Shown here: positions 6,155-12,618 of the stretch, piece after piece
Layout of the letters: each line of letters starts with the position of its first letter
Numbering within the stretch: the first letter of the stretch is position 1
Made by a program: the position numbers and the translations under genes
Notes under the pieces: model-generated
Told to the model about the DNA's origin: nothing
Database searches by the model: none
What the model saw: only the letters and a program-made list of their open reading frames with translations
NCBI GenBank assembly: GCA_027295645.1
Contig: JAPUKM010000059.1
Location: 1-15,181, forward strand
DNA from: Chloroflexota bacterium
Lineage (GTDB): Bacteria; Chloroflexota; Dehalococcoidia; Lucifugimonadales; JAPUKM01
Length of the DNA: 15,181 nucleotides
Reading direction: 5' to 3'

Positions 6155-7123
6155 TTGAGCACCAGGCCGACTACACCCGTGTTGAACACTACTCGTGGGC
6201 CTATCCTGTTTACACTCGGCTTCCTGGTCATTCTTGGATGCACCGGGACTGGACCCACACCAACTCCGACTCCCACGTCTACCCCAGTTTCCGTACCCAC
6301 CGCCACGCCCATACTCACATCTACCGCTACTCCGACCCCTACGCCTACTTCCAGTCCTACCCCTATACAGACTCCGACTCCTTCGTTTACGTCCACTCCT
6401 ACGCTTACGCCCACGCTCACCCCAACCGCAACACCAACTCCGGAGCCCACCCCGTCACCCACCTCTACGACAACAAGGCCTGAGCCGATCAGCTTTGCCG
6501 GAACCGCCGAAGTGAGCCTGCGTCCCAGCAAGGACAATACCCTCTATGAAATAGCTAGTGTCTCACTCAGCAACGGGGCGGGGAACCACTTTTTCGTTGG
6601 AAACACCAACAGGGGTTTACTACGCCGCGCGGTGATCGCCTTCGATATTGCGGGTAGCATTCCCACGGGAGCGACGATAACGAGCGTGCGCCTCATCCTC
6701 ACTATGTCTCGAACACGTGCCGGAGCCGAATCGATCGAACTCCACAGGGTGCTCGCCGATTGGGGCGAAGGGACTTCCCATGCTCCTGACGTGGAGGGTG
6801 AAGGAACCTACTCGACACCAGGTGACGCCACATGGGTGTACCGGTTTTTCGACATGGACCTCTGGCAAGCGCTAGGGGGCGATTTCTCACCAGCAGTTAG
6901 CGCCGGTGCGGTGGTTGACGGCATTGGCAGTTACACCTGGACCTCGACGGCTCAGATGGTGGCTGATGTCCAGGGCTGGCTTGACGACCCGTCGAGCAAT
7001 TATGGATGGCTGCTCAAAGGGAACGAGACAACGAAACGAACCGCGAAGCGATTTGATAGTAGGGAGCACCCCACCGCGGCAAACCAGCCGGTCTTAGCCA
7101 TAGAGTTTACGTGCTGCGGATAG
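6155..7123 (+). CDS. Pro/Thr-rich DNRLRE (CBM96-like) surface lipoprotein, TTG start (322 aa)
   Basis: The N-terminus has R14, a hydrophobic stretch (16-27) and C29 in V-I-L-G-C, a good lipobox, so the mature protein is probably a lipid-anchored extracellular protein. Residues 33-109 are nearly all Pro, Thr and Ser with T-P-T-P repeats, a flexible linker. Residues 118 to 319 form a beta-rich domain with D-N-T-L-Y-E near its start, R-R-A-V-I-A-F-D-I, I-P-T-G-A-T-I-T-S-V-R-L and an E-L-H-R-V-L-A-D-W element, as in DNRLRE/CBM96-like modules. These modules are appended to secreted carbohydrate-active or adhesive proteins, but no catalytic domain is present here. No ATG fits: TTG 6155 has AGGTG about 7 nt upstream, and GTG 6179 or TTG 6182 are alternatives. 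The gene follows the alcohol dehydrogenase by 10 bp. Confidence 0.78.
   Translation: MSTRPTTPVLNTTRGPILFTLGFLVILGCTGTGPTPTPTPTSTPVSVPTATPILTSTATPTPTPTSSPTPIQTPTPSFTSTPTLTPTLTPTATPTPEPTPSPTSTTTRPEPISFAGTAEVSLRPSKDNTLYEIASVSLSNGAGNHFFVGNTNRGLLRRAVIAFDIAGSIPTGATITSVRLILTMSRTRAGAESIELHRVLADWGEGTSHAPDVEGEGTYSTPGDATWVYRFFDMDLWQALGGDFSPAVSAGAVVDGIGSYTWTSTAQMVADVQGWLDDPSSNYGWLLKGNETTKRTAKRFDSREHPTAANQPVLAIEFTCCG
6251..6481 (+). repeat. Low-complexity Pro/Thr-coding repeat tract
   Basis: This tract of degenerate hexamers of the type CCNACN encodes the Pro/Thr linker of the lipoprotein. The third bases vary, so the amino-acid pattern is conserved better than the DNA. The opposite strand reads as an uninterrupted Val-Gly frame, which is a shadow. 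Confidence 0.85.
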
Positions 7124-7174
7124 TCGCAGGCGGGCGTAGTTTGGGCGGTCGCTTGTGAGCCCCACGGGCGCCAC

Positions 7175-7203
7175 TTGCTCCGCCACCGTCCCAAGGCTAT
7201 GAT
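7175..7203 (+). promoter_or_regulatory. Candidate sigma-70 promoter of the MBL-PNPOx pair
   Basis: TTGCTC (7175-7180) and TATGAT (7198-7203) are separated by exactly 17 bp. The predicted start site is about 24 nt ahead of ATG 7234, leaving a short leader with AGGAGGAG. Confidence 0.45.
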
Positions 7204-7233
7204 GCGGCCACGCTTCGCGAGAGGAGGAGACGA

Positions 7234-7986
7234 ATGCCTGAGGTAGAACTGATCCTTACCGGCTACTCGCTGGCCACCGACCAGGGTGGGATCGGCCTGT
7301 CCACCATCACGCTTATCCGCGGGCGGCAGAATATCCTGGTGGACACTGGCCCCCAGGGGCGTCGCGAGCTGCTGCTGAATACGCTGTCGGCCCACGGGCT
7401 CTCTCCGGGCGACATCGGCACCGTCGTGTTGACCCACGCCCACTGGGACCACGCCCAGAACGTGGATATCTTCCCTAACGCCACCATCTGCATCCATCCC
7501 AAGGAGCTGGAGTACGCCCGCAACCCCAAGCCCAATGACTGGGCAACAGCGCGCTACTTCCCCGATACGCTTCGCAACCTGAACGTCCGCGAGGTCCAGG
7601 AGGGCGATGTGTTGGAGTCCGGGGTCCGGGTCCTGGATACCCCGGGCCATACGCGGGGAAGTATTTCGGTCGTGGTGGAGACGTCAGAAGGGGCGGTGGT
7701 CCTGGCCGGGGACGCGCTCACGTCGGCTGGCAGCGCGTTCATCGGCAAGCCGTTCCTCATCTTCTGGGACGAGCATGAGGCCGAGGAGAGCGTCGCGAAG
7801 CTTTTGAAGGCTGGCCGCACCTTCTACCCCGGTCACGATCGCCCCTTCCGCCTGGGTAAGGGGACCAGCTTCGAGTATATCGTCGAGGGTGGGGCCGTGA
7901 GAGTGTTCGGGAGCATGAGCCACGGCTCCGAGATCAGCGTGGAGATAGCGCCGTCTCCGCCGCGTCAAGTGCGGGTGATGCCCTAG
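7234..7986 (+). CDS. MBL-fold metallo-hydrolase (250 aa)
   Basis: The metallo-beta-lactamase metal site is complete: H68-A-H70-W-D72-H73, H139 in D-T-P-G-H-T, D160 in L-A-G-D and H201 in Y-P-G-H-D. The N-terminal strand ends N-I-L-V-D-T-G, as usual. The overall layout resembles N-acyl-homoserine-lactonase and MBLAC1-like proteins, but the sequence does not fix the substrate; lactones, thioesters or phosphodiesters are all possible. The site binds two metal ions, commonly zinc or iron. The start is fixed by AGGAGGAG (7222-7229) just before ATG 7234. The PNPOx-like gene follows after 40 bp, so the two probably form an operon. Confidence 0.9.
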   Translation: MPEVELILTGYSLATDQGGIGLSTITLIRGRQNILVDTGPQGRRELLLNTLSAHGLSPGDIGTVVLTHAHWDHAQNVDIFPNATICIHPKELEYARNPKPNDWATARYFPDTLRNLNVREVQEGDVLESGVRVLDTPGHTRGSISVVVETSEGAVVLAGDALTSAGSAFIGKPFLIFWDEHEAEESVAKLLKAGRTFYPGHDRPFRLGKGTSFEYIVEGGAVRVFGSMSHGSEISVEIAPSPPRQVRVMP

Positions 7987-8026
7987 CGCCTACCAGGCCC
8001 CAGCGTAGGGCCAGGAGGAGAGTTCC

Positions 8027-8440
8027 ATGCCGTCAATGACCTCTCAGGAGTTCGCGGAGTTCTTACGCAGGCCGCTGGTAGCCAGCCTGACCACCCTCAG
8101 GGCCGACGGAACGCCCCAGGTGACTCCAATCTGGTACGAGTCCGACGGCGAGGCGTTCTTCTGCATCTTTGGCCGCGACTCTGTGAAGGCCCGCAACCTC
8201 CGCCGTGACACACGGGTGTCCCTGTGCATTGCCACCCACGATGATCCGTACCAGTACGTGATTGTGGATGGGACGGGCGAGATCAGCGCAGAAGGGGTCG
8301 CGGAGCGCTGTTACTCCATCAGCACCCGGTACTGGGGTGAGGAGCGGGGAGGGCGGTTCGCCCGTGAGCTTGTGACCAAAGGCGATACGGTGGTGCTCTC
8401 GGTGAGACCGAACAGGGTGGTCACCGAGAGCACCGCTTAG
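8027..8440 (+). CDS. PNPOx-like split-barrel F420/FMN-binding protein (137 aa)
   Basis: The sequence matches the flavin/deazaflavin oxidoreductase (FDOR-B, pyridoxamine 5'-phosphate oxidase-like) family. It has L-T-T-L-R-A-D-G-T-P-Q-V-T-P-I-W-Y near residues 21-37, D-G-E-A-F-F, and K-A-R-N-L-R-R-D-T-R-V-S-L (54-66), followed by V-D-G-T-G-E-I. The K-x-R-N-L-x-x-D-x-R-V-S-L element is the usual phosphate-contact region for FMN or F420. Members reduce small unsaturated or quinoid compounds, often using F420H2. AGGAGG (8013-8018) precedes ATG 8027. It follows the MBL-fold gene in the same direction and ends 6 bp from the stop of the opposing LLM oxidoreductase, another flavin/F420 protein. Confidence 0.87.
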   Translation: MPSMTSQEFAEFLRRPLVASLTTLRADGTPQVTPIWYESDGEAFFCIFGRDSVKARNLRRDTRVSLCIATHDDPYQYVIVDGTGEISAEGVAERCYSISTRYWGEERGGRFARELVTKGDTVVLSVRPNRVVTESTA

Positions 8441-8446
8441 AGAAGC

Positions 8447-9487
8447 CTAAACCGCCCCTACCGGAGTGGGCGCTAGGACCTCCAGGGTCCTGAAGACATC
8501 CTCTAAGGGAGCGGTCTCGGCGAAGGATATCCGGGGACAGTCCATGCCAGAGGCGTAGCAGACCTCAAACTGCTTGCGGCAGTGCTCGGCGTTTCCCATT
8601 ATGGCGAAGTGATCCAGCATCTCATCGCTGATTGCGGCTGCCGCAGTCTTGTGGTCTCCCTTGCCCCAAGCGTCTTTTATAGCATCGGCTTCCTTCTTGA
8701 AGCCGTACCGGACCATCAGCTCGTGATACTTGTCGCTGAGGCCACCCACGTACAGGGCCAGGTGCTCCTTGCCCCGCTGACGTGCCGGCTCAATGTCGTC
8801 GCCCACCACCGTGGGGAAGCCGGGTGAAATGTCGATGGTGCTGGGGTCGCGGCCCGCCCGCTGTGCACCTATATCCAGATGGCTCTTCAGGACATCAAGC
8901 CGGTAGATATCGGTGTGGGTGGGTAGCCAGCCGTCGGCCAGTTCACCGGCCAGTTGCGTCAGCTTGGGTCCACTGGCACCGATGTATATGGGGATGCTCT
9001 CACGGGGGCCTTTCACTGCCATGGTGAAGCGTCCGTCCAGCTTGAATATCTGGCCCTGGTACTGGAGGGGTTCCCCTCTCCATATCATGCGCATGATCTC
9101 AATAAACTCGCGCATTCGCCGCAGCGGCCTCTCGGGCTTCATGCCGTGCCACTGCTCCACCACCAGAAGGTTCCCGGTGCCGAGCCCCAGGATAAACCGA
9201 CCGTTGGCGATGGTGTCCAGGGATGAGGCCGTCTGGGCAAGAGCAGCTGGGCTTCTGGCCCACATGCCGGTGATGCTTGTGCCCAGCAGGATACGGTCGG
9301 TGTTCCGCGCCATCATGGTGAGAAGGGTGAACTGGTCTCTCCCCCACGATTCAGCGACGTGGACGGAGTGGTAGCCCAGGGACTCGGCCATCTGGACCAC
9401 TTTGATGAACTCTTCATCAGACCACTGGAGGCGGCTGCCAAGGCTGACGCCCAATTTTCTTTCCTTTTGGTCTGTTGCAATAGCCAT
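8447..9487 (-). CDS. LLM class flavin/F420-dependent oxidoreductase (346 aa)
   Basis: This is a bacterial-luciferase-like TIM barrel (PF00296) with typical motifs. A-E-S-L-G-Y-H-S-V-H-V-A-E-S is at residues 34-47, then L-G-T-S-I-T-G-M-W-A-R-S-P, L-D-T-I-A-N-G-R-F-I-L-G-L-G-T-G (90-105), I-P-I-Y-I-G-A-S-G-P-K (165-175) and E-L-A-D-G-W. F420-dependent members transfer hydride to or from methylene-tetrahydromethanopterin, glucose 6-phosphate or xenobiotics, while FMN members are monooxygenases; the sequence does not decide between these. ATG 9487 is preceded by AGGAGGTG at good spacing, which excludes the longer in-frame extension to 9856. It is the second gene of the amidohydrolase operon, 43 bp downstream, and runs tail-to-tail with the PNPOx-like gene. 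Confidence 0.9.
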   Translation of the reverse strand: MAIATDQKERKLGVSLGSRLQWSDEEFIKVVQMAESLGYHSVHVAESWGRDQFTLLTMMARNTDRILLGTSITGMWARSPAALAQTASSLDTIANGRFILGLGTGNLLVVEQWHGMKPERPLRRMREFIEIMRMIWRGEPLQYQGQIFKLDGRFTMAVKGPRESIPIYIGASGPKLTQLAGELADGWLPTHTDIYRLDVLKSHLDIGAQRAGRDPSTIDISPGFPTVVGDDIEPARQRGKEHLALYVGGLSDKYHELMVRYGFKKEADAIKDAWGKGDHKTAAAAISDEMLDHFAIMGNAEHCRKQFEVCYASGMDCPRISFAETAPLEDVFRTLEVLAPTPVGAV

Positions 9488-9530
9488 ACCGTGCACCTCC
9501 TGGAACCTGTGAGTTTGTTTCCAAGCCACC

Positions 9531-10910
9531 CTACACCATCGGCCATCGCTGTGGGAAGCTGACCCCCGTCCTGGCCAGCATGTCCTCGCCAATCTTCTGC
9601 ACCTTCTGGATAAGCTCCCACTCGTCGACAAAAAGTGGCTTGTGGTCCTCCACGACGACTCTCCCATCCACAATGACCGTATGGACGCTCCGACCGTCGG
9701 CGTTGTACACCAGGTTGTTGACCGGATTGAAGATAGTACGCCATTCCGGTCGCTTGGTGTCGAACAGCACCAGGTCCGCCTTTTTGCCCGCCTCGATGGA
9801 CCCGATCTGATCGTCGAGGCCCAAGGACCTGGCACCACTGATGGTCGCCAGCTCAACGGCCGTCTCCGCGGGAATCATCTTGACGTCCTGCCGGCCGTCC
9901 TTGTACAGGACCGCCACCAGGTACATGGCCCGCATACTCTCCACCAAGTTGGAGTTGTTGCCGGCGTCCGTGCCGATGCCCACTCCGATGCCTCTCTCAA
10001 CCATCTCGGGCAGCAGTCCCGTCTTGGTTGTGCCGGAGCCTCCCTTGATGGCGGCGGTCGGGTTCATGACCACCTTCGTTTGGGTGCGCTCGATGGCGTC
10101 CAACTCCGCCTCATTCACGCCGAGGGCATGAGCGAGGAGCAGGTTAGGTCCAAGCACGCCCAGGTCCTCCAGATGCTCTGTGGGACGCTTCCCGTACTGC
10201 TTCATGGAAGCTTCGGCGCTTTCTGGACGGATGACGTGGTGAATGGTCATGCCGGTCTGGTACTTATCCGCCAGTGCCTTGGCGGCAACCAGCAGCTCAT
10301 CTGAGGCGAACCCCGCGGAAAAGGGCATGGCCCAGGCGCGAACCCTGTCGTCGAGGCGGTGGTCATAGCTTTTTATGGTCTCCTCCATCCGCTCGATGGC
10401 CTCCTGGGTTTCATACACCGGCACGTTCAGCGGATTGGGTCTGTCAGTCACCTGCCATCCAACGATGATCCGGCACCCGGACTCCTCGTACGCCTTCATG
10501 CAGGCGTCCAGGTACTTGGTGCTGCCGGGATCAACAAAGGTGGTGGTGCCGTATTTCAGGAGCTCCGTGATCCCAAGGAGCGAGGTGTAGTATTCCTCCT
10601 CCTCAGTCATTATCGCCTGTAATTTGAATACGTTTGGCAAATACTCTGGCCCCAGGTCGTCGGGGAAGATACCGCGGGTGGCATGGGCGTAGCTGATGTG
10701 CATGTGTCCGTTGGTGAACCCCGGCGTGATCACCATCTCCCGCGCGTCTATGACCCGGTCCGCAGGGACACTCGCCAGTTCCGACGCCTTGCCCACGCGG
10801 GTGATCCTCTGGCCCTCGACGAGAATGGAGCCGTCTCGGATAATCCTGCGCTCCGGGTCGACAGTGATAATAAAGAGGGCACCCTCTATCTTTAACGTGG
10901 AGCTCTGCAT
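9531..10910 (-). CDS. Amidohydrolase, AtzA/TrzN/MtaD-like deaminase or hydrolase (459 aa)
   Basis: This is a full-length metal-dependent amidohydrolase. It has a beta-sandwich N-terminus, then T-P-G-F-T-N-G-H69-M-H71, H224/H225 at the end of a strand, H261 in L-L-L-A-H-A-L and D315 in G-I-G-T-D. The segment R-P-T-E-H-L-E-D-L-G-V-L-G-P-N-L matches the chlorohydrolase/MTA-SAH-deaminase branch. The C-terminal G-S-I-E-A-G-K-K-A-D-L-V-L-F-D is standard. Two changes stand out: H-H-V-I-R replaces the usual H-x-x-E metal-site helper, and G-T-D-A-G-N-N-S-N replaces the G-T-D-G-x-x-S-N-N form. The substrate is therefore uncertain (purine-like amines or N-substituted amides). A predicted promoter and operator lie upstream. 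The LLM gene follows in the same transcript. Confidence 0.9.
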   Translation of the reverse strand: MQSSTLKIEGALFIITVDPERRIIRDGSILVEGQRITRVGKASELASVPADRVIDAREMVITPGFTNGHMHISYAHATRGIFPDDLGPEYLPNVFKLQAIMTEEEEYYTSLLGITELLKYGTTTFVDPGSTKYLDACMKAYEESGCRIIVGWQVTDRPNPLNVPVYETQEAIERMEETIKSYDHRLDDRVRAWAMPFSAGFASDELLVAAKALADKYQTGMTIHHVIRPESAEASMKQYGKRPTEHLEDLGVLGPNLLLAHALGVNEAELDAIERTQTKVVMNPTAAIKGGSGTTKTGLLPEMVERGIGVGIGTDAGNNSNLVESMRAMYLVAVLYKDGRQDVKMIPAETAVELATISGARSLGLDDQIGSIEAGKKADLVLFDTKRPEWRTIFNPVNNLVYNADGRSVHTVIVDGRVVVEDHKPLFVDEWELIQKVQKIGEDMLARTGVSFPQRWPMV

Positions 10911-10952
10911 AATGCTGAAAACCTCTTGCTGGAGTGGACGGGTCAGGCAGGC

Positions 10953-10981
10953 ATACTACTACCATGCTGTAGCCATGTCAC
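10953..10981 (-). promoter_or_regulatory. Candidate sigma-70 promoter of the amidohydrolase-LLM operon
   Basis: On the minus strand GTGACA (10981-10976) is followed after exactly 17 bp by TAGTAT (10958-10953). Five of six -35 bases and four of six -10 bases match consensus. The start site would be about 35 nt ahead of ATG 10910. Confidence 0.45.
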
Positions 10982-10993
10982 CCCCGGCTACAG
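10967..10993. promoter_or_regulatory. 8-bp inverted repeat bracketing the amidohydrolase -35 box
   Basis: CTGTAGCC (10967-10974) and GGCTACAG (10986-10993) are perfect complements with an 11-bp spacer. The predicted -35 hexamer (10976-10981) lies inside the spacer, a position suitable for a dimeric regulator. Confidence 0.5.
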
Positions 10994-11055
10994 GGAGATG
11001 CGCCGCCTTATGCTATTCGCCCTGCTTTAGGGTGCAGAAGTGGTAAAGCGTAGCG

Positions 11056-11066
11056 ATGAGACTCAT
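11056..11066. promoter_or_regulatory. Short palindrome touching the GYD -35 box
   Basis: ATGAG-A-CTCAT is a perfect 5-1-5 inverted repeat whose last base is the first base of the -35 hexamer of the GYD-PFK promoter. It may be an operator, but it is short. Confidence 0.3.
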
Positions 11067-11094
11067 TGGCTCCTTCATTCGGCGGGTATACAAT
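11066..11094 (+). promoter_or_regulatory. Candidate sigma-70 promoter of the GYD-PFK operon
   Basis: TTGGCT (11066-11071) and TACAAT (11089-11094) are separated by exactly 17 bp. The predicted leader is about 36 nt and includes GGGGAGG (11123-11129). Confidence 0.5.
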
Positions 11095-11136
11095 AGAGGA
11101 CGGTGGCGAGGACTTGGGTTTAGGGGAGGCGCGCCC

Positions 11137-11487
11137 ATGGCTACGTACATACAGCTTCTTACACTGACGCAGGAGGGACGTGAGAAGGCGCTCAATGACC
11201 CCGAAAGCGTTCTGCACGCTCAGGACAATATATCCGTCCCTGGGATCCAGGTATTGGGTCTGTACGGCGTCTTAGGTCAGTACGACTTTGTGAGCATGGT
11301 GGAGGCCGTTGATAACGAGGCCGTTGCCCGATTCTCTCTGAAATTGGGCGTCCAAGCGGGTGCGCATATCACCACGCTGCCGGCTATTCCTATCGGCAGG
11401 ATGGAGCGTACCGCTCGTGAGGAGTCGCCCGAGACTGAAGCGATGGTGTCCTCACCCGCTCCTGACGATATGTGGGAGCAAAGGTAG
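11137..11487 (+). CDS. GYD-domain protein (116 aa)
   Basis: The first 90 residues form a single ferredoxin-like domain of the GYD family (PF08734). It opens with Y-I-Q-L-L-T-L-T-Q-E-G, and G-V-L-G-Q-Y-D-F-V at residues 44-52 is the family's defining G-x-Y-D element. G-A-H-I-T-T-L-P-A-I-P (75-85) follows at the end of the domain. The last 25 residues are acidic and probably disordered. The family is structurally like Lrp/AsnC ligand-sensing domains; a small-molecule-sensing or oligomerising role is assumed, not shown. ATG 11137 has GGGGAGG seven bases upstream; starts further upstream lie before the predicted transcription start. The phosphofructokinase starts 5 bp after its stop, a tight linkage that suggests translational coupling. 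Confidence 0.82.
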   Translation: MATYIQLLTLTQEGREKALNDPESVLHAQDNISVPGIQVLGLYGVLGQYDFVSMVEAVDNEAVARFSLKLGVQAGAHITTLPAIPIGRMERTAREESPETEAMVSSPAPDDMWEQR

Positions 11488-11492
11488 CCACC

Positions 11493-12521
11493 ATGAGGAT
11501 CGGTGTACTCACTGGCGGCGGCGACGCCCCGGGTCTGAACGCCGCCATCCGCGCGATAACCAGAAAGGCGGGCCACGAGGGGTGGGAGGTCCTGGGCTTC
11601 CGGAACGGCTGGTTGGGAGTACTGGAGAGGGACTATATCCCTCTGGACCGCGACACGGTGAAGGGTATCCTTCCGCGTGGTGGTACCATCCTGGGCACCT
11701 CACGCACAAATCCGTACAAGCGGAGGGGAGGACCGGAGAAGCTCCTCCGCAACTTGGAACGTCTTGGAGTCGATGCCCTGACCCCCATTGGCGGAGAGGA
11801 CACCCTCGGTGTAGCGCTGCGGCTCTCCCAACAAGGGGTGCCTCTGGTGGGTGTGCCCAAGACGATTGACAACGACCTGTTTGAGACCGATTACACTATC
11901 GGCCTCAGCACCGCAGTAGAGACGGTAAGCGATGCCCTTGACCGTCTACACTCCACCGCGGAGGCCCATCACCGGGTTATGGTGCTGGAGGTCATGGGCC
12001 GGCACGCCGGATGGATCGCCACGCTGGGTGGGCTTGCTGGTGGAGCGGATCTGATCCTGACCCCGGAGGTGCCTTTCGTGGTTGAAGAGGTCCTCTTGCA
12101 TATACGCCGCCGCCACGAGGAGCTCCGACGGATGTTCAGTGTGATTGTGGTGGCCGAAGGGGCCCGACCGAAGGAGCTAGAGTCCTCTATTGTTCAGGAG
12201 GCAGGAGTGGATGAGTTCGGCCACACCCGCCTTGGTGGTATCGGGGAGTTCATAGCCCACCAGATCGAAAAGCTGATGGGCTATGAGGCGAGAGTGACGG
12301 TCCTTGGCCACCTCCAGCGGGGTGGGTCACCCTCCAGCTTCGATCGTATTCTGGCGACCCGGCTGGGCGCAGCGGCCGTTGACATGGTGAAAGAGGGTAC
12401 TTTTGGTGTCATGGTGGCTCTCAAGAGCAACCGGATCACCTCAGTACCCTTGGAGAAGGCGCTTCGGGGATCGCGGTCGGTGGATCTAGATCTGTATCAG
12501 CTAGCCCATTACTTCTATTAG
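11493..12521 (+). CDS. pfkA: 6-phosphofructokinase, probably PPi-dependent or mixed-type (342 aa)
   Basis: The PFK-A fold is complete: G-G-G-D-A-P-G-L-N-A-A-I-R (8-20), P-I-G-G-E-D-T-L (98-105), V-P-K-T-I-D-N-D (121-128) with D126 as catalytic base, E-V-M-G-R-H-A-G-W (166-174) and L-G-H-L-Q-R-G-G-S-P-S-S-F-D-R (271-285). It phosphorylates fructose 6-phosphate in glycolysis. ATP enzymes of the E. coli type carry G-G-D-G-S and P-G-T-I-D-N-D. Here Asp103 and Lys123 occupy the two positions known to specify pyrophosphate, and E102 replaces the usual Asp, as in the actinobacterial group of which Amycolatopsis methanolica PPi-PFK is a member. ATG 11493 is chosen; GTG 11472, inside the GYD gene, is an alternative. 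Co-transcribed with the GYD protein. Confidence 0.93.
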   Translation: MRIGVLTGGGDAPGLNAAIRAITRKAGHEGWEVLGFRNGWLGVLERDYIPLDRDTVKGILPRGGTILGTSRTNPYKRRGGPEKLLRNLERLGVDALTPIGGEDTLGVALRLSQQGVPLVGVPKTIDNDLFETDYTIGLSTAVETVSDALDRLHSTAEAHHRVMVLEVMGRHAGWIATLGGLAGGADLILTPEVPFVVEEVLLHIRRRHEELRRMFSVIVVAEGARPKELESSIVQEAGVDEFGHTRLGGIGEFIAHQIEKLMGYEARVTVLGHLQRGGSPSSFDRILATRLGAAAVDMVKEGTFGVMVALKSNRITSVPLEKALRGSRSVDLDLYQLAHYFY

Positions 12522-12575
12522 TGCTGCACTCTGCTCGCTTCCCTGTCCGGTCCATTGCTAGACACGGTGCATGGA

Positions 12576-12605
12576 TAGTTGGTAGAGTGCATCCTCTACC
12601 AGCTA
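12576..12605 (+). promoter_or_regulatory. 12-bp stem-loop abutting the qor ribosome binding site
   Basis: The arms 12576-12587 and 12594-12605 pair over 12 bp (eleven Watson-Crick and one G-U) around a 6-nt loop, TGCATC. The core TGGTAGAG/CTCTACCA is perfect. The stem ends one base before AAGGAGGGG (12606-12613), the Shine-Dalgarno of the next gene, and no U-run follows. It may be an operator or a translation-control hairpin. Confidence 0.6.
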
Positions 12606-12618
12606 AGGAGGGGTAAGC

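Noticed and set aside
6251..6481. Regular repeat tract considered as a CRISPR array or mobile repeat
   Set aside because: The period is about 6 bp and in frame with Pro-Thr codons, with no unique spacers; it is a protein linker.
5917..6537. Long minus-strand frame rich in alternating Val and Gly
   Set aside because: It is the reverse reading of the Pro/Thr repeat tract plus the end of the alcohol dehydrogenase gene; it has no ribosome binding site or family features, and the plus-strand frame has a lipobox and a recognisable domain.
9488..9856. N-terminal extension of the LLM oxidoreductase to 9856
   Set aside because: It runs over the amidohydrolase coding region, looks non-coding, and the family N-terminus and an AGGAGGTG site fit ATG 9487.
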